Assembly (NCBI GenBank): GCA_002491245.1 | Contig: DKVO01000004.1 | Coordinates: 1 to 64,000 of the forward strand | Direction: 5' to 3' | Source: Porphyromonadaceae bacterium UBA7176 | Lineage (GTDB): Bacteria; Bacteroidota; Bacteroidia; Bacteroidales; Muribaculaceae | DNA length: 64,000 bases | Shown here: in pieces, positions 1 to 8,105 of the stretch | How the letters are laid out: each line of letters opens with the position of its first letter | Numbering within the stretch: the first letter of the stretch is position 1 | Notes under the pieces: generated by a model | The model's database searches: none | Told to the model about the DNA's origin: nothing | The model's input: the letters and a program-made list of their open reading frames with translations, nothing else | Made by a program: the position numbers and the translations under genes

Positions 1-120
1 CATTTTTATAGAATTTAGACTATTTACTTACTAAGACGCACAAATTCAAAAAAAATTACACCACCACGCAAAAAAACAAAAAAAAATTTCCACCGCACCA
101 GCCACCACGACGCCCACATA

Positions 121-475
121 ACCATCAAGAAGTGCACCAATAGGAGCGCGACGCTCCGCGTCGTGCCAAAAGTGCAGCATTGACAAGTTGCCGGAGGCAA
201 CGTCTCATGGATAACGCCGGACTTCAGTCCGGTGTAAACAAAGCAAAGAAAAGCGTTTCGGAGATACGCTTTATAGTATCCTCCCCACCTCTCCGCGTCA
301 GCACCACCTCCGCAAAGCGGAGACTTTTTAGTTAACCACGTATGGAGCGCAGCGACATGCGTGGCCCATCACCATCAAGAAGAAACGCACCGCGAAGCGC
401 GTGCCTCTCCACAGCAACGCAGCGATAGGAGCGCGACGCTCCGCGTCGTGCCAAAAGTGCAGCACCATCTCCGCA
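121..475 (-). repeat. Structured repeat mosaic, copy A (inverted relative to copies B-E)
   Basis: This accounts for most of the 600-base gene-free start of the window. Read on the minus strand it contains the same modules as 10535-10800, 12716-13020, 15415-15690 and 41360-41576: a hairpin with stem CGACGC/GCGTCG and loop GGA (two identical 40-bp copies at 140-179 and 425-464), CCGGAC-TGAA-GTCCGG, GTTGCC-TCC-GGCAAC, CTCCGC-TTT-GCGGAG and a CCACG/CGTGG stem. Bases 1-120 are A-rich on the plus strand and show no gene. Open frames here translate repeats and are not believed to be genes. Confidence 0.85.
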
Positions 476-569
476 AGTTGACTTAGCAGGCACTTGCTTT
501 TGAGACATATTTTTGGCTCATTCTTTCCTATATTTCGGAGTGAGATAGAGGTGTTGTGAAATTTTTTTG

Positions 570-577
570 TAATTTTG
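570..577 (+). promoter_or_regulatory. Putative -7 promoter element (TAATTTTG) for the DUF4301 gene
   Basis: TAATTTTG fits the Bacteroidota -7 consensus TAnnTTTG and lies 25 bases before the start at 603. It sits in a stretch (TGTGAAATTTTTTTGTAA) nearly identical to the one in front of dnaE at 15810-15827. No convincing -33 TTTG was found at the usual distance. Confidence 0.5.
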
Positions 578-602
578 GGGGAAATATAATCTTTGATACT
601 AT

Positions 603-2135
603 ATGGCACAGTTTACCCCGGCCGACCTCGACCAGTTGTCGGCAAAAGGCATAAAAGTTGAAACGGTAGAAGCACAGCTCGACCGTTTCCGCACAGGTTT
701 CCCTTACTTGACTATCGAATCTCCTTCGTCGCCCGGACATGGAATCCTGCCTGTCGACGCAGAAATGACTGACGCTTGCCTTGCCCGGTGGCAGACTTTC
801 CTCGACGATAACGGCGACGTGCTCAAGTTCGTTCCAGCTTCGGGCGCGGCCTCGCGTATGTTCAAAGCCCTTTTTGCGTTCGTCAACGGCGACGAGAATG
901 TTCCGGCTAAGGGAAGTGCAGTGGCCGAGCTTGTGGAGCGTATCCGCGATTTCGCCTTCTACGACCAGCTTAAAGATGTGACAGAAAGATTGTATCAGGC
1001 TACTCCCGAGGCTCTTGTGGCCGCTGGTCGATATAAGGAACTTGTGGGGGCCATCATCCTCCCCCAAGGACTCAACTACGGTGCTTTGCCAAAAGCTTTG
1101 CTTACCTTCCACCGCTATGCCGATGGCGTGCGGACGGCACTTGAGGAGCAATTAGCCGAGGGCGCACAGACAGCTGCCTCGAAAGACGGAAAGGTGAAAC
1201 TCCACTTTACCGTATCAGCCAATCACCGCGCCCTCTTCGAATCGAAACTTGAGGAGGCTGTGCCTGCAATGGAAGACCGCTACGGTGTGAAGTACGAGAT
1301 AGGGCTGTCGGAGCAAAAACCCTCGACCGACACTATCGCGGTGACGCCCGATAACGAGCTGTTCCGCGACGATGCCGGCAAGCTGGTGTTCCGCCCCGGA
1401 GGTCACGGAGCACTCATCGAAAATCTTACGGATATCGATGCCACGGTAGTGTTTATCAAGAACATCGACAACGTGGTAGGCGACTCACACCGTGCCGACA
1501 CGATACTGTACAAGAAATTTATCGGCGGCCTGCTGCTGCTTGTCCGCGACCGCATGGAACTCCTGTCGTCTATCCTTGCAAGCGACCCGACAGAAGAAGC
1601 CGTGAATGAGGCGACTGAATTTGCCGCACAGGTGCTGTCGATCCACAGCAAGGATCTCGACCCGGCCCTCGATATCGCCGTGCGCCGCGATGCGCTGCTG
1701 AAAATTTTCGATCGTCCGCTGCGCGTGTGCGGAATGGTGCGCAACGAGGGAGAGCCCGGTGGTGGCCCGTACAACGCATGGTCGTCGGATGGCAAGACAG
1801 TCGCTCCACAAATTCTCGAATCAACACAGATCGATATGTCGAAGCCCGAAAATGTGGAGATGATGAAAGGCGCCGGTTATTTCAATCCGGTAGACCTTGT
1901 GTGCTATCTCAAACACAGCGACGGCACCGGTTATGATCTGCGCAAATACGTCGACCCTGCCACGGGATTTATCTCGGAGAAGTCGCTCGGCGGCCGCGAC
2001 CTGCGCGCACTCGAGCTTCCGGGCCTCTGGAACGGCGCGATGAGCGACTGGAACACTGTCTTTGTCGAAGTGCCGGCCTCGACCTTCAATCCCGTCAAGA
2101 CTGTAAACGATCTGCTGCGCAAGGCTCACCAGTGA
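603..2135 (+). CDS. DUF4301 family protein
   Basis: Predicted soluble protein of 510 residues with no signal peptide or membrane segment. It is recognised as DUF4301, a Bacteroidota family of unknown biochemical function, from its opening (DLDQLSAKGIKVETVEAQL followed by a RFRTGFPYL segment) and conserved internal stretches such as KFVPASGAASRMFK (about residues 77-90) and FRPGGHGALIENL (about 263-275). The length fits the family. The ATG at 603 lies 25 bases after a good -7 element. gmk follows 17 bases after the stop, so the genes may be cotranscribed. The family call is from memory of the sequence pattern; no function is proposed. Confidence 0.85.
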   Translation: MAQFTPADLDQLSAKGIKVETVEAQLDRFRTGFPYLTIESPSSPGHGILPVDAEMTDACLARWQTFLDDNGDVLKFVPASGAASRMFKALFAFVNGDENVPAKGSAVAELVERIRDFAFYDQLKDVTERLYQATPEALVAAGRYKELVGAIILPQGLNYGALPKALLTFHRYADGVRTALEEQLAEGAQTAASKDGKVKLHFTVSANHRALFESKLEEAVPAMEDRYGVKYEIGLSEQKPSTDTIAVTPDNELFRDDAGKLVFRPGGHGALIENLTDIDATVVFIKNIDNVVGDSHRADTILYKKFIGGLLLLVRDRMELLSSILASDPTEEAVNEATEFAAQVLSIHSKDLDPALDIAVRRDALLKIFDRPLRVCGMVRNEGEPGGGPYNAWSSDGKTVAPQILESTQIDMSKPENVEMMKGAGYFNPVDLVCYLKHSDGTGYDLRKYVDPATGFISEKSLGGRDLRALELPGLWNGAMSDWNTVFVEVPASTFNPVKTVNDLLRKAHQ

Positions 2136-2152
2136 TAAAATCCAGATAAAGA

Positions 2153-2722
2153 ATGAAAGGCAAGATATTGATCATAGCAGCGCCTTCGGGCTGCGGCAAG
2201 TCGACGATAATCAACGCGTTGCTCGAGGGCGGCGACCTCAACCTTGGCTTCGCCATATCGGCGACGACACGTCCGCCACGCCAAGGCGAAAGCCACGGGG
2301 TCAACTATTATTTCATGAGCGAGGACGAGTTCCGCGACCATATCGGCGAGGGCGATTTCCTGGAGTTCGAGGAGGTGTATCCGGGCCGTTTCTACGGCAC
2401 TCTCCGCAGCGAGGTGGAGCGCATAACCGGTGCCGGCCACAATATCATACTTGATCTTGATGTGAACGGAGCGCTCAGCGTCAAGCAACTTTACGGCGAT
2501 GAAGCCTTGGCCATTTTCATCGCACCGCCGAGTCTGGAAGAGCTTCGCCGCCGGCTCGAGTTCAGGGGGACGGAGACTCCCGAGGTGATCGATGTGCGTG
2601 TCGATAGGGCTTCGTATGAGCTTTCACGTGCGCCGGAATTCGACAAGTGTGTCGTCAACGACCGCCTCGATACCGCTATCGAACAGACCCACAACATAAT
2701 ACAAGCATTTTCAGAGCAATGA
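2153..2722 (+). CDS. gmk: Guanylate kinase
   Basis: Catalyses ATP-dependent phosphorylation of GMP to GDP in the cytoplasm. The 189-residue protein carries the P-loop APSGCGKST at residues 10-18, the GMP-binding segment with TTRPPRQGE and GVNYYF, and the lid-side region typical of the family, with normal length. Its stop overlaps the start of nadD in an ATGA arrangement, so the two are almost certainly translationally coupled. Pairing of gmk with nadD is common in Bacteroidales. Confidence 0.97.
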   Translation: MKGKILIIAAPSGCGKSTIINALLEGGDLNLGFAISATTRPPRQGESHGVNYYFMSEDEFRDHIGEGDFLEFEEVYPGRFYGTLRSEVERITGAGHNIILDLDVNGALSVKQLYGDEALAIFIAPPSLEELRRRLEFRGTETPEVIDVRVDRASYELSRAPEFDKCVVNDRLDTAIEQTHNIIQAFSEQ

Positions 2723-3288
2723 CGATAGGCGTTTTCGGAGGATCGTTCAACCCTGTTCATTCGGGGCACATGATGCTTGCATCATATCTGACCCAGTGGG
2801 GGTATGTCGATCAGGTGTGGCTCACCCTGTCGCCGCTCAACCCGATGAAAGATGCCGACGAGCTTTTGCCCGACACCAAGCGCCTGGCTATGCTTTCGAT
2901 TGCGGCCAAGGGTGCTGAGTCTATCGACCTTTGCGATATCGAACTGTCGATGCCAAGACCGTCGTATACGATCGATACTCTCAACCTGCTATCGGAACGC
3001 TATCCCGAACACCGGTTCAAGCTGGTGATAGGCAGCGACAACTGGCAGATATTCGACCGTTGGCGTTCGGCGCAGGAGATATTGGACAAGTATGGCGTGA
3101 TAGTGTATCTCCGGCCCGGATATCCGGTGGAGAAACTACATGTCGACGGCCTCGAGGTGGTGGATGCGCCGATGGCGCATGTATCGAGCACGTTTATCCG
3201 CCAGGCCATCGCCAAGGGTCGCAACATGAATTATTTCCTTCCGGCAGGAGTGTATAAGTATATCGTTGATAACGAGTTGTATAAATAA
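2719..3288 (+). CDS. nadD: Nicotinate-nucleotide adenylyltransferase
   Basis: Transfers AMP from ATP to nicotinate mononucleotide in NAD synthesis. The 189-residue protein starts MTIGVFGGSFNPVHSGHM, containing the nucleotidyltransferase GSFNPVHxGH signature (residues 8-17), and has a C-terminal SSTFIR motif like the ISSTxIR of the family. An upstream in-frame start at 2647 exists, but the ATG at 2719 overlapping the gmk stop gives the canonical N-terminus and is preferred. A DUF5063 gene follows 9 bases downstream. Confidence 0.96.
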   Translation: MTIGVFGGSFNPVHSGHMMLASYLTQWGYVDQVWLTLSPLNPMKDADELLPDTKRLAMLSIAAKGAESIDLCDIELSMPRPSYTIDTLNLLSERYPEHRFKLVIGSDNWQIFDRWRSAQEILDKYGVIVYLRPGYPVEKLHVDGLEVVDAPMAHVSSTFIRQAIAKGRNMNYFLPAGVYKYIVDNELYK

Positions 3289-3297
3289 ACCTGAAGT

Positions 3298-3831
3298 ATG
3301 GACACCAACGGACTTCAACTGACCGCTCTCGCAGTTGGCTACGTGCGGCTTCTGGCCGGAGTGGCCGAGACAGAGCCGCAAAAATTTCTCAACAACCTAT
3401 TGCGCCTGTTGCCTGCGCTGTATGCCAATCTGATCGAACTCAAGCCTTATGGAGAGGACGAGGGCGGCGAGGATTACGACAGCTACGACACCGGAGCCAT
3501 CCTCGGACAGCTTACCGAGGAGCAGTATGCCGCCGTCGCCGGGTCTGTGGCCACAGCTATGGGGCAATACGACACTTATCTCGACACACCGGCCGAGGAT
3601 ATGCGCTACAGCGACACGCCTGTGGCTGTGTCGCTCTCGGAGCAGCTTGCCGATATCTACCAGAGCATGGCCGACTTCGCCACGACCATAGCCGAAGCCC
3701 CGGCCGAGGCTGCCGCAGAGGTGTTGGCCGACATCAAATACCGTTTCCATGCTTATCTCGGCGACACCATGTGCAGCGCCTTGAGAGCAGCCAATGTGAT
3801 ATATCAATCAAAAGTACTCGAATCAGAATGA
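3298..3831 (+). CDS. DUF5063 domain-containing protein
   Basis: Acidic, mostly helical 177-residue protein with no signal peptide. The arrangement LLRLLPALYANLIELKP near the N-terminus, a central EEQYAAVAGSVA segment and a C-terminal KYRFHAYLGDTMCSALRA segment match DUF5063, a family of unknown function in Bacteroidota. It sits between nadD and an M18 peptidase, whose start overlaps its stop (ATGA), so it belongs to the same transcript. Nothing shows a catalytic site. Confidence 0.8.
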   Translation: MDTNGLQLTALAVGYVRLLAGVAETEPQKFLNNLLRLLPALYANLIELKPYGEDEGGEDYDSYDTGAILGQLTEEQYAAVAGSVATAMGQYDTYLDTPAEDMRYSDTPVAVSLSEQLADIYQSMADFATTIAEAPAEAAAEVLADIKYRFHAYLGDTMCSALRAANVIYQSKVLESE

Positions 3832-5120
3832 ACCACATAGAGGACCTCTGTAAATTTCTTGACTCGTCGCCTGTCAATTTCTGCGCGGCCGAGAATGTGT
3901 GCCAACGTCTTGATACCGCCGGTTTTGCGCGGCTCGACATGCGCGATGCGTGGCAACTGAAGCCCGGTGGGCGGTATTATGTCGTGCAGAACGGCTCGGC
4001 AGTATTTGCCTTCATCGCAGGGTATGGCCCGGCATGGTCGGGCTTCGATATCATTGCCGCCCACAGCGATTCGCCCGGCTTCCGCATCAAGCCCAAATGC
4101 GAGATCGATGTAGAGGGCATGACCAAACTCAACACAGAGGTTTATGGCGGTCCGATATTTTACACGTGGTTCGACCGTCCGCTGTCGATCGCCGGCCGTG
4201 TGGCCCTGAGAGGCGAAGACCCCCTGCGCCCTAAGTTCGCGACGGTGAACATGAAGCGCCCACTGCTTGTGATACCTCACCTGGCGATACATTTCAACCG
4301 TCAGGTCAACGAGGGCAACAAGCTTTCGGCACAGAAAGACATGCTGCCTGTGGCCGCATTAGGTTGCAAAGAGCCCAAGGGCCTGATACGCCGCCTTGTA
4401 GCCGAGGAGTTAGGGGTTGACACCGACGATATACTTGACTATGAACTGTCGCTCTATCCTTGCGAAAACGCGGTAGTGACAGGTGTCGACGGTGAGATGA
4501 TATGCTCGGGTCGGCTCGACGACCTCAGCATGGTCCATGCCGGGCTGACCGCGCTTCTTGCAACGGCCGACGTGGCATCGGAACACACGCGTGTGCTTGC
4601 CGTCTTCGACAATGAGGAGACAGGCTCGGGAACGAAGCAGGGGGCGGCCTCGCCTATTCTGGAGCATATTCTGAGACGTATCGTGCTGTCGGCAGGCAGC
4701 GAGGAGGACTATATGCGAGCTGTGGCATCGTCGTTTATGATCTCGGCGGACAATGCGCACGGTCTGCATCCGAATTATGTTGAGAAATATGACCCGACCA
4801 ACCATCCGGTGCTCGGCGGTGGGCCATGCATAAAGGTCAATGCCAACTGCAAATATATGACCGATGCCGACAGCGCAGCAGCTTTCCGCCGTGTCTGCGA
4901 GTTGGCCGGTGTGCCATGCCAAAGTTTCGTGAACCACAGCGATGTTGCCGGCGGTTCGACCTTGGGCAATATACTGACTTCGAAAATACCTCTGCGCGGA
5001 GTCGATATGGGAGCTCTGGTGTGGGCCATGCACAGTGCGTGCGAGACAGCCTCGACGGCCGATCATATCTACACGATACGGGCATTCACGACGTTCTACG
5101 GTCTGTATCCGGCCAAGTGA
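3828..5120 (+). CDS. M18 family aminopeptidase
   Basis: Predicted cytosolic zinc aminopeptidase that removes N-terminal residues, classically acidic ones, from peptides. The 430-residue product has the metal-site motifs of M18: AAHSDSPGF (H79, D81), FDNEETGSGT and a late NHSDVAGGSTLG segment, and SADNAHGLHPNY is also typical. The ATG at 3828 overlaps the previous stop and is preferred to an in-frame start 57 bases upstream that would lie inside the DUF5063 gene. A HAD phosphatase gene begins two bases after its stop. Substrate preference cannot be read from the sequence. Confidence 0.93.
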   Translation: MNHIEDLCKFLDSSPVNFCAAENVCQRLDTAGFARLDMRDAWQLKPGGRYYVVQNGSAVFAFIAGYGPAWSGFDIIAAHSDSPGFRIKPKCEIDVEGMTKLNTEVYGGPIFYTWFDRPLSIAGRVALRGEDPLRPKFATVNMKRPLLVIPHLAIHFNRQVNEGNKLSAQKDMLPVAALGCKEPKGLIRRLVAEELGVDTDDILDYELSLYPCENAVVTGVDGEMICSGRLDDLSMVHAGLTALLATADVASEHTRVLAVFDNEETGSGTKQGAASPILEHILRRIVLSAGSEEDYMRAVASSFMISADNAHGLHPNYVEKYDPTNHPVLGGGPCIKVNANCKYMTDADSAAAFRRVCELAGVPCQSFVNHSDVAGGSTLGNILTSKIPLRGVDMGALVWAMHSACETASTADHIYTIRAFTTFYGLYPAK

Positions 5121-5122
5121 CG

Positions 5123-5980
5123 ATGCAGGGCAAAACTTTATATGTAAGCGATTTAGACGGTACTTTGCTTGGTGCAGACAGCCGGGTGTCGGCCGTTTCG
5201 GCCGAGATTATCAGCGGCTTGACCGATCGTGGCGCGCTGATAACCGTTGCGACTGCGCGAACCCCGGCGACGGTGGTGCCGCTGCTTTCGCAGACACACA
5301 CGACGCCACCGGCTGTCGTGATGACGGGTTGCGCTTACTGGCTCCGAGGAGAGGGGTGTTTCCGAAATCCCCATTTCCTGCCGCCCGGTGATGTAGAGGC
5401 GGCGCTCGCGATATGCGGCAGCCACGGGGTGGAGCCGTTTGTGTATGTGATGGCAGACAACGGCATGACTCTCGATGTGTACCATAAGTCGCGCAGACTC
5501 AATAAGGCTGAGGAAAGTTTTTATCTTGAACGCAGCCGCCTGACGCTCAAGAAGTTTCATCTTTCGACTCCTGCTCCGGCACGGGCGTCGGATTTTACGA
5601 TGCTGCTCTATGCGATGGGTGATGAGGCTGCAGTACGTGCTGTGGCCGAAGACTTTACGGCGCATACAGATTGCTCGGTGTGCTGCTACCCCGATATCTT
5701 CAATCCGAAAGTCTGGAACTTCGAGGTGTTTCCGCCCGGCATCAGCAAGGCGAGCGCAGTGGAAGGGCTGAAGGAAGAGCTTGGCGCTGAACGGCTTGTG
5801 GTGTTCGGCGACAGTCTGAACGATCTGCCGATGTTTGCTGTTGCCGATGTCGCCGTCGCGATGGGAAATGCTTTGCCAGAAGTCAAGGCAGCCGCTGATG
5901 TTGTGATAGAGCCTAACTACACCGACGCGGTGGCGCGTTTTATTGCCCGGGATTTCGACGGACAAATGTCACGAAACTGA
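5123..5980 (+). CDS. Cof-type HAD-IIB family hydrolase
   Basis: Predicted cytoplasmic phosphatase of 285 residues. The nucleophile motif SDLDGT (D10, D12) and the late motif FGDSLNDLPMF are clear, with a cap inserted between motifs as in the Cof/YbiV group that dephosphorylates sugar phosphates or similar small molecules. The start at ATG 5123 lies two bases after the M18 stop; a much longer upstream frame overlaps the peptidase gene and is discarded. Its 3' end overlaps convergent folA by 41 bases. The substrate is unknown. Confidence 0.9.
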   Translation: MQGKTLYVSDLDGTLLGADSRVSAVSAEIISGLTDRGALITVATARTPATVVPLLSQTHTTPPAVVMTGCAYWLRGEGCFRNPHFLPPGDVEAALAICGSHGVEPFVYVMADNGMTLDVYHKSRRLNKAEESFYLERSRLTLKKFHLSTPAPARASDFTMLLYAMGDEAAVRAVAEDFTAHTDCSVCCYPDIFNPKVWNFEVFPPGISKASAVEGLKEELGAERLVVFGDSLNDLPMFAVADVAVAMGNALPEVKAAADVVIEPNYTDAVARFIARDFDGQMSRN

Positions 5981-6416
5981 ACTGAGGATGGTCTTCACGG
6001 TCGATTTCGACGAAACCGGCTTCGTAGTCAGGGAAATACGTATCGGCCTCGGGAGCACGGCTGTTGATGATCGTGAGGTCGAGACGGTCGGCGATTGCGA
6101 GTGTGTCGGAGTAGATCTGTCCACCCCCGATGATGAATATGTCGAGATCGTCGCCAGCTATTTCGATGGCCCGGGCTATGTTCTCGGCCCGTATCGCGCC
6201 TGGGGCCTGCCAATCGCTGTTTCGTGTGATCACGATGTTTTTGCGACCGGGGAGCGCACCGCCGGGCAGGGAGTCGAATGTCTTGCGCCCCATAATCAGG
6301 GGGTGGCCCATCGTGAGCGATTTGAAGCGGCGGAGGTCGTCGCGAAAGTGGTAGAGCATGTCACCCCGGAGGCCGATGGCCCGGTTGAGGTCGATTGCGG
6401 CTATGATGTGTATCAT
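5940..6416 (-). CDS. folA: Dihydrofolate reductase
   Basis: Reduces dihydrofolate to tetrahydrofolate with NADPH. The 158-residue product begins [15 protein letters not shown] and carries [11 protein letters not shown], the NADPH-binding IIGGGQIY segment and an active-site acid in the RDDLRRFK helix (D26 region). It overlaps the thyA stop by four bases (ATGA), giving the common thyA-folA coupling in which thyA produces the dihydrofolate that folA recycles. Its last 41 bases overlap the convergent HAD gene. Confidence 0.97.
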   Translation of the reverse strand: MIHIIAAIDLNRAIGLRGDMLYHFRDDLRRFKSLTMGHPLIMGRKTFDSLPGGALPGRKNIVITRNSDWQAPGAIRAENIARAIEIAGDDLDIFIIGGGQIYSDTLAIADRLDLTIINSRAPEADTYFPDYEAGFVEIDREDHPQFSFVTFVRRNPGQ

Positions 6417-7207
6417 ACTGAAACGTCGGCTTTTATGTGTGGGTGAGGGTCGTATCCTTCGAGGGCGAAGTCGTCGTATTTGAAGCTAAAAATGTCGTTA
6501 ACTTCCGGATTGACAAGCATTTGAGGGAGCTTACGGGGTTCTCTTTCGAGCTGTAGCCTGGCCTGGTCGATGTGGTTGAGGTAGAGGTGTGCGTCGCCAA
6601 GAGTATGGATAAAGTCGCCTGCCTGCAGTCCTGTGACCTGAGCGACCATCTTGAGCAGGAGGGCGTATGATGCGATGTTGAAAGGCACGCCGAGGAAGCA
6701 GTCGGCGCTGCGCTGGTAGAGCTGGAGGCTGAGACGTCCGTCGGCGACGTAGAACTGGAACAGGGCGTGGCATGGAGGGAGGTTCATTGCCGGGATATCG
6801 GCGACGTTCCATGCGCTGACTATAATTCGGCGCGAGTCGGGATTGTTCCTGATTGTGTCGACAGCCTGAGATATCTGGTCGATAAATCCGCCGTTGTAGT
6901 CGGGCCAAGAGCGCCACTGGAAGCCGTAAACATGGCCGAGGTCGCCGTTTTCGTCGGCCCATTCGTTCCATATCCTGACTCCGTTTTCCTGGAGATAGCG
7001 TACGTTTGTGTCGCCAGCGAGAAACCACAGGAGTTCGTGGATGATTGATTTGAGATGCAGTTTTTTTGTGGTGAGGAGTGGGAAGCCGTCCTGGAGGTTG
7101 AAACGCATCTGGTATCCGAAAACGGATTTTGTTCCGGTTCCGGTGCGGTCGTGCTTGACGGTTCCGTTGTCGAGGATATGTTGCAGCAGGTCGAGGTATT
7201 GTTTCAT
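6413..7207 (-). CDS. thyA: Thymidylate synthase
   Basis: Methylates dUMP to dTMP using methylene-tetrahydrofolate. The 264-residue protein matches the short ThyA form. It has the catalytic cysteine in [12 protein letters not shown], the RRIIVSAWN phosphate-binding arginines and the [18 protein letters not shown] segment. It overlaps the upstream ferredoxin-like gene by four bases and folA by four bases, making a tight three-gene operon on the minus strand. Confidence 0.98.
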   Translation of the reverse strand: MKQYLDLLQHILDNGTVKHDRTGTGTKSVFGYQMRFNLQDGFPLLTTKKLHLKSIIHELLWFLAGDTNVRYLQENGVRIWNEWADENGDLGHVYGFQWRSWPDYNGGFIDQISQAVDTIRNNPDSRRIIVSAWNVADIPAMNLPPCHALFQFYVADGRLSLQLYQRSADCFLGVPFNIASYALLLKMVAQVTGLQAGDFIHTLGDAHLYLNHIDQARLQLEREPRKLPQMLVNPEVNDIFSFKYDDFALEGYDPHPHIKADVSV

Positions 7208-8034
7208 TTTTCAGCAGATGTTTGAGCTGTGGAGCGATTTCCGATTTCCTGCATCATAGGCATGTCGAGCCGGTATCGTCCTGATTTGTAATTTATGGCC
7301 TGATTCGGGCAAACGGAAGTGCAATCGAAACAGACTACGCACCTTGAAGTGTCAACGGTTTTCTGAGGAAGCCTGATGCATTGAGACTTGCATACTTTCT
7401 CGCATTCGCCGCAGTTTATGCACCGGTCGGGGTCGATCTCGATGTGGAATACGGACCGTTTGCTCCCGAGGCCGAGAATTGTGCCGATTGGGCATACGGT
7501 GTTGCAGATAATGCGGCCGTGTTTCCATGATGCGGCTATGACTCCGATTGCAGTGATTATAGCGACAGAAAGGGCTGAGATAGAGAAAGCGACAGCGCTC
7601 CAGGCCCTACCGAGAGGTCTTGCAATCAGCTCCTCGACCATCCGGGCATATGCGCTGTAGGGGTCGAGGACGGTGGGTAGGAAGGCCGAACCGCTCAGAA
7701 ATGCGATTATGGCGGCGACGAGGAAGATGAGTTTGGTGCGAGGTGAAGGAGGAGTGTAGGAGTATGCCGGTTTTGCCCGTCGGATAGTACGGGATGAAGC
7801 TGAGATGCAATCCATGAGAGTGCCGAGGGGGCAAACGGTTGAGCAGTAGATGCGTCCGTAGATGATTGTGACGATGGTCCAGAACACGAGGCACACCGCT
7901 ACCCCGGCGAAAAGGGCTGTTAAAATCTGCATCCTGACAAAAACGCTTTCATAGCCAGCAAGCAGCGCCCACGTGGGTACTGTCATGGCTATCAGGGATA
8001 TAATTATGCGGATAAGGCGAACAGTCCGATACAT
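7204..8034 (-). CDS. Membrane-bound 4Fe-4S ferredoxin-like protein (NapH-type)
   Basis: Predicted inner-membrane electron carrier of 276 residues. Hydrophobic segments near residues 8-28, 36-58, 101-122 and 146-168 alternate with two CxxxCPxG motifs (CSTVCPLG at 64-71, CNTVCPIG at 177-184). Two 4Fe-4S clusters follow: C205/C208/C211/C215 and C232/C235/C238/C242. This layout matches NapH and related quinol-oxidising proteins. Partners are not encoded nearby. It is the first gene of the thyA-folA operon, and its start is almost on top of its -7 element, suggesting a leaderless or nearly leaderless mRNA. Confidence 0.85.
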   Translation of the reverse strand: MYRTVRLIRIIISLIAMTVPTWALLAGYESVFVRMQILTALFAGVAVCLVFWTIVTIIYGRIYCSTVCPLGTLMDCISASSRTIRRAKPAYSYTPPSPRTKLIFLVAAIIAFLSGSAFLPTVLDPYSAYARMVEELIARPLGRAWSAVAFSISALSVAIITAIGVIAASWKHGRIICNTVCPIGTILGLGSKRSVFHIEIDPDRCINCGECEKVCKSQCIRLPQKTVDTSRCVVCFDCTSVCPNQAINYKSGRYRLDMPMMQEIGNRSTAQTSAEK

Positions 8035-8038
8035 AAAG

Positions 8039-8046
8039 CAAAGGTA
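8039..8046 (-). promoter_or_regulatory. Putative -7 element (TACCTTTG) for the ferredoxin-thyA-folA operon
   Basis: Minus-strand TACCTTTG fits TAnnTTTG and ends four bases before the ATG at 8034. The same octamer serves the EEP gene at 15360. No good -33 box is present at 19-21 bp. Confidence 0.45.
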
Positions 8047-8082
8047 GTGATTTTTCCGGGATAACCGGCAAGGGTGGTGTTA

Positions 8083-8090
8083 TAATTTTG
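8083..8090 (+). promoter_or_regulatory. Putative -7 element (TAATTTTG) for the 8106 gene
   Basis: TAATTTTG lies 15 bases before the ATG at 8106 and is divergent from the element at 8039-8046. Its position argues against the TTG start at 8088, which overlaps the promoter. Confidence 0.45.
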
Positions 8091-8105
8091 CAGCAAAAAG
8101 GACGA

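Noticed and set aside
328..609. 93-codon frame on the minus strand in the first intergenic region
   Set aside because: It translates repeat modules (RRAPI-type peptides) and overlaps the promoter of the DUF4301 gene.
4826..5980. Longer 384-codon form of the HAD gene
   Set aside because: The extra N-terminus overlaps the M18 peptidase gene for about 300 bases and lacks any domain; ATG 5123 gives the canonical HAD start.
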